A stretch of DNA of 64,000 bases from a virus: positions 1 to 64,000 of the IMG/VR virus record IMGVR_UViG_3300035698_022475; one strand, written 5' to 3'. Below the pieces are notes generated by a model. It saw only the letters and a list, made by a program, of their open reading frames with translations, did no database searches and was not told the DNA's origin. This document shows, piece after piece, positions 52,493 to 61,587 of this stretch. Each line of letters starts with the position of its first letter. The first letter of the stretch is position 1. The translations under genes were made by a program, and so were the position numbers.

Positions 52493-53596
52493 CTAGGGGG
52501 TTTCCCCGTTGATATAGTTATCGATCATCTCGGCGGTATCCATACTATCGTAGCCTGACTCTTGTGCCGCGGCATAAGCCCACGAATCCGGATCTGCGAG
52601 GTAGTCATTAATGTCTACAGGATCGTCTTCAAATTGTTGTGCAGCACTCCCATCAACCGGATCCCCCGGGCCGCTTGAAGGGGGAGCAGTATCCGATGCC
52701 GCGGGCCCTGTAGACCCTGTCTCATTTGTGGGGGTTTCTGCTTGTGCAGTCTCTCCTACGTCGCCCTCTGAAACCTCCTCGGGGATATAGGTGCCATTCT
52801 GAATCTCGTACATTTTGCGCCGCTGGTCTTGGAGCTGCTTTGCCAAATCGGCATCTGTCCTACTGAGATCATAAGGGCCATTTGAGTTAAAAGTACTGAT
52901 GACTCCCTTCTTCACCAAAAAGTTAAAAGAGAAAGCCGCATACGTTTCTTGTCCTGCAATGAGGCGCCAATTCAAATTGGTCATGGCGCCAAAAAAAGTA
53001 AAAGAATCATAGCGAAGCTGTAGTGCGAGCCCCCGCGACGCTAGTTGCGTACCTCGCCCCAGGTACTGAAATACTCTGTAGAGGTTTACAAGCCAATTGT
53101 CCTGATACGTATTCATCACCGTACCGGTATACGTAAACACAGGAGCTTGTTGTCCGAAGAAAAACGCTACATAGTTGTCAGACAACACCTCGGAAACCTG
53201 CATCTTCTCCTCATAACGGTGGTCTGCCGTATGGAGAAGAAAATCTAAATACCCCAGACCTGCCTCGTTTTTACCGTAACCAACGAGGGCATCTACAACA
53301 CTACCAACACCTCCGTCCGGGTCCCCTCCCTTGGCTCCTTTTATTGCGCTTTTGCGTACCTTGTTAAATTGCGCCTTGGTATTGACGTTGATGTACATCC
53401 GCGCCATCGTGTCAAGGTACTCATGATTGCGGCCAGGAAGCCAACGCTCATACTGCGCAGTGCTCTGGCTATGAGCCGCAAGCACACCTCGAGCCTTGGG
53501 GTCTCGCCCACTCAACTTATTGAAATATTCAAAACTATCTGCCGTAGCACCCCCGAAAGGGTTTTTGGAGGGGTCACGCTCTGAGTACTCAACCAT
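52493..53596 (-). CDS. Hypothetical tail protein, 367 aa
   Basis: The first ~230 residues form a hydrophobic, Tyr/Phe-rich domain (MNTYQDNWLVNLYRVFQYLG, LRYDSFTFFGAMTNLNWRLI, YAAFSFNFLVKKGVI) that looks like a folded virion domain. The last ~130 are Pro/Thr/Ser/Asp-rich and probably disordered. It lies two genes downstream of the tape measure gene, where tail-tip or tube-end proteins are usual. No named family recognised. Confidence 0.7.
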   Translation of the reverse strand: MVEYSERDPSKNPFGGATADSFEYFNKLSGRDPKARGVLAAHSQSTAQYERWLPGRNHEYLDTMARMYINVNTKAQFNKVRKSAIKGAKGGDPDGGVGSVVDALVGYGKNEAGLGYLDFLLHTADHRYEEKMQVSEVLSDNYVAFFFGQQAPVFTYTGTVMNTYQDNWLVNLYRVFQYLGRGTQLASRGLALQLRYDSFTFFGAMTNLNWRLIAGQETYAAFSFNFLVKKGVISTFNSNGPYDLSRTDADLAKQLQDQRRKMYEIQNGTYIPEEVSEGDVGETAQAETPTNETGSTGPAASDTAPPSSGPGDPVDGSAAQQFEDDPVDINDYLADPDSWAYAAAQESGYDSMDTAEMIDNYINGETP

Positions 53597-53598
53597 TA

Positions 53599-53808
53599 TT
53601 AACGCCTCTTGATTAGCTTCGGCGATGCTTGCAGATTCCGCACAAGAAGATCACCGGTTTCATACACTACAGTATAGGCGCGGAGGACCAACGGAGGCAA
53701 AACCAACCGCGCCACTTTTCCCTCCCGAGCATTCATCAACAGATTCTCGTGCACATACCGTAGCAGTGCTTCTCCTCGGGGCGGTATTTTTTTGACTTTC
53801 TGATCCAC
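53599..53808 (-). CDS. Small basic tail protein, 69 aa, GTG start
   Basis: A short basic protein (VKKIPPRGEALLRYVHENLL then REGKVARLVLPPLVLRAYTV) between the tape measure and the 367-aa gene. The GTG at 53808 has only a weak AGGAC-like site. Small basic proteins at this position in contractile tails can be LysM/tail-X-like, but the sequence does not show that motif clearly. Confidence 0.55.
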   Translation of the reverse strand: MDQKVKKIPPRGEALLRYVHENLLMNAREGKVARLVLPPLVLRAYTVVYETGDLLVRNLQASPKLIKRR

Positions 53809-53822
53809 GGTACCGTCCTAAC

Positions 53823-56800
53823 TTAGAGATTATTACTCGCCGCTCTTGCTTCCTCTGCTTTGGCAAACGCCTGCGCTGCCTTCAAAAGACTGTCAGCGGC
53901 TGGTTTGAATTTATTTCGCACAACTTCTCCGAACTCATCCTCTCCTGCCGCGGCTGCTTTCTTCTCTTGCTTAAGGCGATCTGCTTCCGTGCCGGTTGCC
54001 TCATATGCTGACTTCTCCGACAATAACTCTTCAGGAGTAATAGAAATACCGGCCATCACATCAGTACTGGCTTCAGCAGTTCCTCCGCCCTTAACGTACT
54101 TCAACAAATCCCCTGCCAAAGACTTCTGTTTACCGGTTCCGCTCTTCGACAGTTTCTCCAAAAACTCCGTAGTAGACTGTGCCGACCCTGACTTCTCCAG
54201 GCTTCCTCGTAATGATTCTACAATACCTTCAGCCCCTAGATCCTCGTAGGACTCGAGACGTGACTGTAGTCCTTTGCCTGCACCTTCTCCGAGAATACCC
54301 GCAACCGTACCTGCCATCGCCCCTGACACCGCACGGCCCTGCACAAGACCCGTCATCTTACCTATATCCCGAATACCTTGCATTCCTTTAGTGCCTGATT
54401 TACGGATGGCTTTCTTTACATCCCCGCTTACGTCAGCCTTGAGCTTCCCTTGCATACGAGTCATAAACGTAGCGTAATCCGCGTCCTTAACATTACCCGC
54501 TGCCTTCTCTTGTTCAAACAGCGCCTCCATATCTGCACTAACATCCGCACCCCCAGCAACCGCTGCCATACCTTGCATCTCGATCTTAGAAGTCTTCTGC
54601 ATAAACTTTTCGAGATCTTCCAGGCCTTCGACATCTCCCCCTTTGTACCAAGAGTTACTGAGTCCGAGCTTTCTTTCCACCGCATCAATCTCAGTATCGT
54701 AATCCTCCATTCGCGCCTCACGATTATCTTCCCCGGTCTTATTGAGTTCTAAGATCGACGCAACCTCAGAATCAGCCTCTACCTCATCAAAGATTTCACT
54801 GTCAGCACTCTTCTCTCGGGCCGCATTACTCATATCCCCGAGGAACTTCTGACGAACCTCAGGATCCATAGCGCGCCACTCCAGCTCAGAAATACCAATA
54901 GCAGCCATACCTTGGATAGCTGCCTTCTCGAAGTCTCCGCTTGTGATGCGGTCATTTGTAAAGGTTCCAGCCCTTGACTGCACCATAGACGAATAGGCTT
55001 GAGCTGCCACCGACAAAGCCTGATACCCCTTGCTGCTATCTTTACCCTTGCGCGACGACTTGGCCCCTATTTGGGACATCACATCGACTTTTTCTTTGGT
55101 AGACGCCTTTGCGCGCTTTTTACCCGCACCAAGCATTCCTACAACTCGCTCACGTTCTTGTTGCGCAGCAGCCATTACATTCCGTTCTTCGCCCGCCTCT
55201 AAGTTAGCGCCTACCATGCCCCCAAACATGAATTGCCCTACAGACTCCCCATACGGAAGACCTGCAGCAAGACTGAGGACATCTCCTATCCCACCACTCA
55301 TACCTCCCAGGGCTTCACCCGCACGGGACAGGTCCCTGTTGGATATGTCCGTCGCAACTCTGCGCGTCGAGCCTCCAGAGCGGCCTTTTGTAATATTCTC
55401 GTAATTTTTGGACAAGAAATCAGCCGCTTTACGTTCTGTTACATCCCGCCCACGGTCCCGACGCGTGATCATACGGCCCTCTTCCCATGCAGTCTCGTCG
55501 TCCATCCACTCACTGACATCGGAAGCTACACCAGAAATTTCTCTACCCGCAGCAGCAAAGGGGGCCGCGATAGACTCACCAACGCCCTTCACGAAACGGC
55601 CAGCACTGGAAGACTTCATCTTATCCCAGAGACCCGGTGCCCGTGCCTTGATGTCCGCGTACTGCTGACCTCCAAGCTCCTCGAGTCCTCGTTGTGCTTG
55701 TTGTTGTTGTGCTTTCCAGTACTCCGGATTCGACCCTTCCAACATCATCTGACGGGCAATGTCGGGCCCGTACATGGCCTGCGCTCCAACGGATAGCGCA
55801 TCAGCGCCCTTCATCCCGAGCATCTTCCCGGTATTCATGGCACCGCGGAAACGCATCAGGTTCATCTCACCTGGGGTCATAGTCTGTGCCGCCGCGGATG
55901 AAATCTCCTTCTGCATCAACCCGAAATTGGCAAGTGCCCCGATTCCGCCTTCCTGTACTGCCTGGCCTAGATTCTGAACAGCCCCCATGACCATTCCGCG
56001 AGCGCCACCACCCCCGCTGTACTGCTGAGATAGATTCCCAGTGTCGAGTCCCCAATTGCCGTCTTTATAGCCGCCCACTGAGGCTGCGAAGAGGGGAGTC
56101 CCCATGTACGCCGCCTGTGCTTGTGTATTGCGTTGCGCCACCCCATGAACTCCACCCTGCATGGCGAGCTGCATGGGGGTAAAGGTTCCGGAAGCTACCG
56201 CCTGCCGTGCAGACGACATGGCATGCATCCCGTAGCCGAACCCCGCTGCGGGAGACAGCCCCGCCTGCTGGAACGTCGCAGCACCTGGGAGGCCTCCCTG
56301 CGACTGAATACCCCCAATAGAAGTGCCCGCCGCGCGAGCATACGCCTTCATCTGGTAGGCTGCTGACTCGATCTCAGGCATCTGCATACCCATCCCACGG
56401 AGCTGTGCCATCTGGCGGATGACGCTGGTAACATCCGGGTCATTCGTCAACTGCATAAACGCACTCACTGTCCGACTGACTTTCTTCAATTGGGACTGAA
56501 TCTGCGGAACACTCTGCTCCATGTCCATGAGGCCAGATTGCCCCGCCATACTGGTCATGCGCGTCAGATCACTCCGATTGAACATTCCCCCAGTCTGTGC
56601 TTTGAACTCCTGGCTACCCGCCATCCCGCGAATACCCTGGGCCAGTTCCTGTCCTCCTTGCGGACTCAGGCCGCGTCCCATAGGATGCAAATCGGGTCCT
56701 GACATCACCCAGTTCTGAGACATCCGCTGCGCCGAAGCACCCATCTGCCGAGCGTCGATGTTGGGCTGTACAGGAGCCATGGCCATCGTACCCATTCCCT

Positions 56801-57464
56801 GGGCCGCACCGCTGGCTCCCGCGAGGGCTGCTCCCCCTATCGCTCCCGCAATCGCTCCTGCGGGCCCAAACCGGCGTCCTGCTCCTGCACCCATGAGGGC
56901 TCCAACACCCAGGCCAGCGGCAGTACCGGCCACACGAGGGGCCTGCATAATATTAGAGTAGAGCTGATCCGCCCGCTGCTCACGTTGCATAGACTTCTGC
57001 TCCCAGGCAGTCCTGAACTGTGGCTGCGGCATCTGGGGAGTAAACGGAGTAGAAAACTGGGGCATCGTAGGCATCGGAGCCATCGGCGCAAAGGCTGCCG
57101 GCGCCGTAGGTGGCCGGAATATTCCTGTCTCTGGCGGCGTCATCATCATCGGAGATGGGAGCATAGCCGGAGCACCCCCCTGCTGGAGGGACTTCTGAAG
57201 CATAGACGCCACGTACGGATTCATGGACTGTGACTGCTGTATCTGGCTGAGTTGCGCTTGAAACTGTTGTCCAAAACCCGCCGCCTGTGCCGCAGGAGAA
57301 CCCGCCATGTTCATCTGAGTAGCAATAGAGAGTTGCTGCGCAGCCTGGTTGGACATATTTAGGGCGGTCTCAGCAGGAGAAGGAGTACGCATTGAAGGAA
57401 CAGGAGACCCTCCCGGCCAGAGCCCCATGTTCATCTGCATCGAATTGTACTTACTGTCGGCCAT
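53823..57464 (-). CDS. Tape measure protein, 1213 aa
   Basis: Length, position after the frameshifted chaperone genes and composition all fit the protein that sets tail length. The N-terminal half is rich in Met, Gln, Ala and Gly (LNMSNQAAQQLSIATQMNMA), with a hydrophobic Gly/Ala segment near residues 185-220 (GPAGAIAGAIGGAALAGASG) that could cross membranes during ejection. The rest is helical and charged, with runs such as LDSMEQSVPQIQSQLKKV-type heptads. A hub-like peptidase domain is not visible. AGGACGAGG precedes the ATG, and the start overlaps the preceding frame by 14 bases. Confidence 0.82.
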   Translation of the reverse strand: MADSKYNSMQMNMGLWPGGSPVPSMRTPSPAETALNMSNQAAQQLSIATQMNMAGSPAAQAAGFGQQFQAQLSQIQQSQSMNPYVASMLQKSLQQGGAPAMLPSPMMMTPPETGIFRPPTAPAAFAPMAPMPTMPQFSTPFTPQMPQPQFRTAWEQKSMQREQRADQLYSNIMQAPRVAGTAAGLGVGALMGAGAGRRFGPAGAIAGAIGGAALAGASGAAQGMGTMAMAPVQPNIDARQMGASAQRMSQNWVMSGPDLHPMGRGLSPQGGQELAQGIRGMAGSQEFKAQTGGMFNRSDLTRMTSMAGQSGLMDMEQSVPQIQSQLKKVSRTVSAFMQLTNDPDVTSVIRQMAQLRGMGMQMPEIESAAYQMKAYARAAGTSIGGIQSQGGLPGAATFQQAGLSPAAGFGYGMHAMSSARQAVASGTFTPMQLAMQGGVHGVAQRNTQAQAAYMGTPLFAASVGGYKDGNWGLDTGNLSQQYSGGGGARGMVMGAVQNLGQAVQEGGIGALANFGLMQKEISSAAAQTMTPGEMNLMRFRGAMNTGKMLGMKGADALSVGAQAMYGPDIARQMMLEGSNPEYWKAQQQQAQRGLEELGGQQYADIKARAPGLWDKMKSSSAGRFVKGVGESIAAPFAAAGREISGVASDVSEWMDDETAWEEGRMITRRDRGRDVTERKAADFLSKNYENITKGRSGGSTRRVATDISNRDLSRAGEALGGMSGGIGDVLSLAAGLPYGESVGQFMFGGMVGANLEAGEERNVMAAAQQERERVVGMLGAGKKRAKASTKEKVDVMSQIGAKSSRKGKDSSKGYQALSVAAQAYSSMVQSRAGTFTNDRITSGDFEKAAIQGMAAIGISELEWRAMDPEVRQKFLGDMSNAAREKSADSEIFDEVEADSEVASILELNKTGEDNREARMEDYDTEIDAVERKLGLSNSWYKGGDVEGLEDLEKFMQKTSKIEMQGMAAVAGGADVSADMEALFEQEKAAGNVKDADYATFMTRMQGKLKADVSGDVKKAIRKSGTKGMQGIRDIGKMTGLVQGRAVSGAMAGTVAGILGEGAGKGLQSRLESYEDLGAEGIVESLRGSLEKSGSAQSTTEFLEKLSKSGTGKQKSLAGDLLKYVKGGGTAEASTDVMAGISITPEELLSEKSAYEATGTEADRLKQEKKAAAAGEDEFGEVVRNKFKPAADSLLKAAQAFAKAEEARAASNNL

Positions 57465-57801
57465 CCTCGTCCTTATCTTTGACTGTCATAGCCTCCAGAC
57501 GCTGCATCAACTTGTCTCTTTCAAATTCTTCCTCTAGTCGACTCTTCAGGCGACGCGCGTCTACCGATTCATACCTGAAATTATACCGTAGCTGGTAAAG
57601 TTCTTCCCTATACTTCTCAAGGAGATGATGCAAAGTAGCGTCAGGAATCCCCAGCCCCATAGCAATCAAGCGGGCAAAGAGGGCCACTGATGAGTATTTC
57701 TCGTTCTTATCCCGAATGATCGCTTCGGTCAAAATTCGCTCTTGAAAAGAGCCGGGAGCGGGAAGCGGTGCCCCCCGCAACAGAGCGAAGGACCTCGTCA
57801 A
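57451..57801 (-). CDS. Tail assembly chaperone, frameshift extension (gpGT-like T part)
   Basis: The downstream half of the chaperone pair, 116 residues counted from a TTG at 57801 that has no convincing ribosome site. Its frame is -1 relative to the 220-aa gene upstream and is open back through that gene's stop codon, so it is probably made only as a fusion of about 342 residues after slippage at 57822-57818. The sequence is helical (FARLIAMGLGIPDATLHHLL, RRLKSRLEEEFERDKLMQRL). It should bind the tape measure protein, whose gene follows with a 14-base overlap. Confidence 0.72.
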   Translation of the reverse strand: MTRSFALLRGAPLPAPGSFQERILTEAIIRDKNEKYSSVALFARLIAMGLGIPDATLHHLLEKYREELYQLRYNFRYESVDARRLKSRLEEEFERDKLMQRLEAMTVKDKDEDGRQ

Positions 57802-57814
57802 ACCTACTCCCGTA

Positions 57815-57825
57815 TTTAAAAATCC
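57815..57825 (-). promoter_or_regulatory. Programmed -1 ribosomal frameshift site
   Basis: On the - strand the end of the chaperone gene reads GGATTTTTAAA. The zero frame is GAT TTT TAA; a phenylalanine tRNA on TTT can slip back one base onto another TTT and then read TTA AAT ACG, entering the open -1 frame. The slippery T-run lies directly against the stop codon, which would favour pausing. This is a non-canonical slippery heptamer, but position and frame fit the tail chaperone paradigm. Confidence 0.65.
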
Positions 57826-58478
57826 TGGGGAGCCCCCTCAGCAAACACTGAGCCCATTTTGAGATCAAACCGATACACCAGCTCCATGAGCTTCGCCATG
57901 ACAATGGCTGGACGCGCCATCACAAACGACAGACGCTGCTTGAACGCGGCTTCCGTTTTTTGGTCAGTATCGACAGGAAAATCGAAAACGTTGTCGCCAT
58001 ACTTACTCAGAGAAGCCGCAACGTTGTATCGCGCAACAAGATCCTGAACACTCATGTTGTAGGTCGGATTCTCGACCTCCAAGTGCTGCTGTGCGCGGAG
58101 AGTATCACTGTAAGTCCTCGTGCGCAGCTTCACCGGCAGGGGACCAATCATGTATGACTCCTCGTAATAGTCATTCACCAGGATCTTCTCCATGATGGCC
58201 CGGGCACTCGCCAGATCAAGACCCACCTCTTCGAGGCCCGTCACATAGGCGGTCTCTCGCTCTTCAGCAGTCAGCGGTCTGATCTCTTTACCCTTATCGG
58301 CCTCTCCCTGAAGTTCTGCTTCCAGTTCTTCGAGCTGCTTTTTGAGGTCTACGGGAGCAGTACCCTCAGTCAGAGGAACCTCTACGGGTTTCTGCTTCTC
58401 GCGGGGTTGGCGGGGCTCATTAGGTCCAGAAGGACCCAGGAATTGTCCTGGGATAGGGGTCGGTGTTTTATCGTCCAT
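57816..58478 (-). CDS. Tail assembly chaperone (gpG-like), 220 aa
   Basis: First gene of the late-strand tail train. The N-terminal ~70 residues are Pro/Glu/Lys-rich; the rest is a folded domain (YEESYMIGPLPVKLRTRTYS then VQDLVARYNVAASLSKYGDN) with a C-terminal helix FVMARPAIVMAKLMELVYRF. It lies immediately before a -1 frame extension and the tape measure gene, the classic order for gpG/gpGT-type chaperones. AAGGAG stands before the ATG. The family varies greatly in sequence, so the call relies on order and the frameshift site. Confidence 0.72.
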   Translation of the reverse strand: MDDKTPTPIPGQFLGPSGPNEPRQPREKQKPVEVPLTEGTAPVDLKKQLEELEAELQGEADKGKEIRPLTAEERETAYVTGLEEVGLDLASARAIMEKILVNDYYEESYMIGPLPVKLRTRTYSDTLRAQQHLEVENPTYNMSVQDLVARYNVAASLSKYGDNVFDFPVDTDQKTEAAFKQRLSFVMARPAIVMAKLMELVYRFDLKMGSVFAEGAPQDF

Positions 58479-58527
58479 CGGTATCTCCTTGTTTACAGGC
58501 CTTAACGCCGACTATACACAAAAAGTC

Positions 58528-58536
58528 TGGTATAAG
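58528..58536 (+). promoter_or_regulatory. Extended -10 box TGGTATAAG upstream of the UDG gene
   Basis: This 9-mer is identical to the one at 13795 and lies 32 bases before the ATG of the uracil-DNA glycosylase gene, in the 89-base divergent gap facing the tail train. It matches an extended -10 element. No good -35 is visible, as often for extended -10 promoters. Confidence 0.5.
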
Positions 58537-58567
58537 AAAGCAGCTAAACCCCGTGTGAGGTTATAAA

Positions 58568-59125
58568 ATGGGATTCAACGAACAAGTTCTAAGTTGTCGT
58601 AAGTGTTCCGAATTAGCGGACACTCGTCAAAACGTCGTTCTCGGAGAAGGGGTAATCCCCTGCGATATTCTTTTCCTCGGAGAAGCCCCTGGGAGTAGGG
58701 AAGATAGTACTGGGAAACCTTATCAAGGAGCTTCCGGCCAAATACTCCGTGCTCTTATGCACACCACTGGAATCTTTGCTCTCCGCATTCACATCCTCAA
58801 CGTACTAAAATGCCGCCCTCCCAACAATCGAAATCCTCTTGAAGAGGAACTCAAAAACTGCCGTCCATTCCTGGAGCATCAGCTCAAGGTCGTTCGTCCT
58901 AAAGTTATTGTCGCCATGGGACGGTACGCCCAAGCTTTCGTGCTTGAACAGGAAGCAGCCAAAATTCAAGTCCTCAAGAACGCTGGGAAGACCAATACAT
59001 ATCGCGGCATCCCCGTCGTTCTTACTTTTCACCCTTCCTATCTTTCACGCAGCGCTAACTCACAAGTAGAAGCTGCATTCAAGATCCACCTCCAACTGGC
59101 TAAACGCCTGAGTCAAGGAGATTAG
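58568..59125 (+). CDS. Family 4 uracil-DNA glycosylase (Fe-S)
   Basis: This 185-aa enzyme removes uracil from DNA. Four cysteines at residues 10, 13, 82 and 98 have the spacing of the family 4 4Fe-4S cluster. The catalytic-site motif GEAPGSREDSTGKPYQG (38-54) and the late FHPSYLSRS are present. KCRPPNNRNP around residue 81 is the usual third block. It is followed directly by the DinG-like helicase with TAGATG spacing. The replicative polymerase carries a related but apparently inactive UDG-like domain, so this gene probably supplies the active function. Confidence 0.92.
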   Translation: MGFNEQVLSCRKCSELADTRQNVVLGEGVIPCDILFLGEAPGSREDSTGKPYQGASGQILRALMHTTGIFALRIHILNVLKCRPPNNRNPLEEELKNCRPFLEHQLKVVRPKVIVAMGRYAQAFVLEQEAAKIQVLKNAGKTNTYRGIPVVLTFHPSYLSRSANSQVEAAFKIHLQLAKRLSQGD

Positions 59126-61327
59126 ATGAGATGTTCCAAGTGCTCTAATGTCATTCACTATGTGGACATGCCGAACAAGGACGACCTGGTCTGTACCGTG
59201 TGTAGAAACCCTATGGTTCCTACTGCACAGGACGTGCTCCAGGATGGCATGTTCAAGATCGCTCGGGAAATTCGCCCAACTCAAGTGGAGCTGTCCCAAG
59301 ATGTAGAGCGCATCTTTCGGAAGAGGGACGGCGCAACTCTCCTGGCCGAGGGCGGTACTGGAATAGGCAAAAGCTTCGCGTATCTTATTCCTGCGCTCTT
59401 GAGTAGCAACTCTGGGCGCATCGTCATTTCGACGGCCAAGAAAGCGCTACAACACCAGCTCGCCGGAAGCGCCAGCAAGCCGGGCGATATTCCTTTTCTG
59501 CTCGAGAAGATGAATGTACGTCGTAAATTCGCCCTCTACAAAGGGAACGGCAACTACGCTTGTTGGCATCTCGAAGAAGAAGTGCCCAAGGGTATAGAAC
59601 GAGAATCGTATAAGAACTTCATTCAAATCAGTCGCGGTACTGGTACTCCCGCTGACCTTGCCAACTGGCCCGGGGCCAAGCCTTTCTGGTGGTATAAAAT
59701 CACTGTCGAGAACTGTGTGAGGCGCAATAGCTGCCCCGATGCAAGTAAATGCCGCGTAAGTCCCAAGGACTTCGACATTCTCGTGGTCAACCACCACATC
59801 CTATCCATAGACCTCCTCAGCAGTGAGGGACTTCCCGGAAGATTATTAGGCTCCTACGATACCCTGATCATAGACGAAGCTCACAATCTCCCTGACGCAT
59901 TTCGCTCCATTCACACTCAGAGCATCTCTCCGACCTACGTCGAAAAACAGAAGTCCAAATTCAAGAAGGACAATGCCACACACAGCGTACTGGCAGACAG
60001 CGGCATCACAACAACAAAGAACGTGCTGAACAAGTTCGACGACCTCGAGAGTGCTGTCAACACGCTGCTACTTGCGGCCCACAAAGCGGCAGAAGACCAG
60101 AATGGTACCATCAGTGATACCGCCCCCCTGTTGGCGTCCTTCGTAGCCGTAAACGCAGCTCTCGTCTCGATCACGCAGACCATGAATTTCATCTTCGAGT
60201 ACGCGGAGAAAGTCTACGCCAACAATCAAACATTCTCTGACAGCACTACAACCCCTGGAAAGCTACACGCCGTAATGGCTCGAGTAAAGAGGCACTCGCG
60301 CTCACTGGTGCGGGTACAAGCTCTCCTGAAGGAGATCGAACACGAAGCTACATTTGAGGACCACGTACCGCGTGGGAAGTTTCTGGTCATCTTCAACGAA
60401 GAAGGTTTGCACGCCAAACCGCTGATGGTCGGGGAGCTACTGGCACCTCCTATGCAGTGGATGCGTCACAAAATAATTACATCAGCGACACTCGCACAGG
60501 GAGGCAACTTCGAATACACGAAGTCTTTGTTCGGGGTAGACGAGGCTGTAGAGCGAATCTACGACAGTCCTTTCGACGCCAAAACACAGTCAGTACTCTA
60601 CATGCCTACCGACATCATCACACCCCAACATCAGGGCACCGAACAGCGGGATGAGTGGATCGAGGCCATCTCAGAAGAGATTTACCGTATCACCACCGAA
60701 CTCGATGGAAACGTCTTCGTACTATTCTCCGCGCGGGGAGATATGAATGAAGTAGAAGCGTATGTGGGCGCCCGTATCCGGGCTGCAGGACTCAACCTTG
60801 TGGTACAGGAAGATAACGCCGACCACACCGAATCGGAATACCGCAACAATCCTCGAAGTGTGCTCTTCGGACTGAAGAGTTTCTGGGAGGGAGTAGACAT
60901 TCCCGGCGACAAGCTGCGGGGGATCATCATTCCCAAACTGCCTTTTCCTTACGTCGGAGACCCCATCATGCGGGCTCTCGACAAGAAACTGGGAAGAGAG
61001 TTCTTCCCCAAGATCTACATCCCTCTCATGATGATTGACCTCAAGCAGGGAATAGGGCGCCTCCTGCGGTCCAAAGACGACCGCGGACTTCTGGCTATCC
61101 TGGATCCTCGTGCCTGGACAGGCTCGTCCAAGAAGCACAAAAGCATCATGATCAAGATCAAGGCAGCCCTTGAGGCCGAGTGGGATGGCAAGTACGGAGG
61201 AGAAAAGTTTTACGGTTACGGACGTCTCATCTCGACCGACCTTAACCAGGTGAACGTTACAAACGACTTTACAACAGCGATCTCGTTTGTTAAACAACTG
61301 TTAACAGGCGTTAAACACGTACCGTAA
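59126..61327 (+). CDS. DinG/XPD-type superfamily 2 Fe-S helicase
   Basis: This 733-aa DNA helicase resembles DinG/YoaA and XPD. An N-terminal zinc ribbon (CSKCSNVIHY ... CTVCRNPM) precedes helicase domain 1 with Walker A as EGGTGIGKSFAYLIP (~residues 74-88) and the DEAH box in IIDEAHNLPD (~249). Four cluster cysteines occur in NYAC, CVRRNSC and SKC between residues ~145 and 207, as in Fe-S helicases. Domain 2 has SFWEGVDIPGDKLRGIII and QGIGRLLRSKDDRG. AAGGAG precedes the ATG. It likely works on replication or recombination intermediates or R-loops. Confidence 0.92.
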   Translation: MRCSKCSNVIHYVDMPNKDDLVCTVCRNPMVPTAQDVLQDGMFKIAREIRPTQVELSQDVERIFRKRDGATLLAEGGTGIGKSFAYLIPALLSSNSGRIVISTAKKALQHQLAGSASKPGDIPFLLEKMNVRRKFALYKGNGNYACWHLEEEVPKGIERESYKNFIQISRGTGTPADLANWPGAKPFWWYKITVENCVRRNSCPDASKCRVSPKDFDILVVNHHILSIDLLSSEGLPGRLLGSYDTLIIDEAHNLPDAFRSIHTQSISPTYVEKQKSKFKKDNATHSVLADSGITTTKNVLNKFDDLESAVNTLLLAAHKAAEDQNGTISDTAPLLASFVAVNAALVSITQTMNFIFEYAEKVYANNQTFSDSTTTPGKLHAVMARVKRHSRSLVRVQALLKEIEHEATFEDHVPRGKFLVIFNEEGLHAKPLMVGELLAPPMQWMRHKIITSATLAQGGNFEYTKSLFGVDEAVERIYDSPFDAKTQSVLYMPTDIITPQHQGTEQRDEWIEAISEEIYRITTELDGNVFVLFSARGDMNEVEAYVGARIRAAGLNLVVQEDNADHTESEYRNNPRSVLFGLKSFWEGVDIPGDKLRGIIIPKLPFPYVGDPIMRALDKKLGREFFPKIYIPLMMIDLKQGIGRLLRSKDDRGLLAILDPRAWTGSSKKHKSIMIKIKAALEAEWDGKYGGEKFYGYGRLISTDLNQVNVTNDFTTAISFVKQLLTGVKHVP

Positions 61328-61338
61328 AGGAGAAATAA

Positions 61339-61494
61339 ATGCCACGTCGCTCCGGAAGTAAAGTTGTTCCGTGTCCTACCAAGAAGTGTTCGGGAAAAAT
61401 CGTTGCGGTCCCCTCCGAGAGCGGGACGTGTAGCCAGTGCGGAGCCAAGCTCCGAGTCACTAAGAAACTCCTTCGTGAACTCGGAAAACTGTAG
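61339..61494 (+). CDS. Small zinc-ribbon protein, 51 aa
   Basis: A short gene 11 bases after the helicase stop, with AAAGGAG just upstream of its ATG. The 51-residue basic product begins MPRRSGSKVVPCPTKKCSGK and has CSQCGAK further on, giving a C-x4-C ... C-x2-C zinc ribbon. A strong terminator lies 21 bases after its stop. Likely a small nucleic-acid-binding or RNA polymerase-associated protein; function unknown. Confidence 0.72.
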   Translation: MPRRSGSKVVPCPTKKCSGKIVAVPSESGTCSQCGAKLRVTKKLLRELGKL

Positions 61495-61514
61495 CCGCGA
61501 TTTCCGCGCCTCCG

Positions 61515-61550
61515 GAAAGGGCAGTCTGTAATCGGCTGCCCTTTCTTTTT
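61515..61550 (+). terminator. Rho-independent terminator after the UDG-helicase operon
   Basis: GAAAGGGCAG (61515-61524) pairs perfectly with CTGCCCTTTC (61536-61545) around an 11-base loop and is followed by five T. It ends the operon of UDG, helicase and the 51-aa zinc ribbon gene. Confidence 0.92.
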
Positions 61551-61551
61551 G

Positions 61552-61580
61552 TTGACAACCCTGTTTAAGTAGCGAAAACA
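61552..61580 (+). promoter_or_regulatory. Possible promoter for the small-gene cluster
   Basis: A perfect -35 consensus TTGACA at 61552-61557 follows the terminator directly, and AAAACA lies 17 bases downstream as a poor -10 match. A new promoter is expected here because transcription is stopped just before it. The -10 mismatch and the short distance to the ATG at 61588 lower confidence. Confidence 0.4.
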
Positions 61581-61587
61581 TGGATAC

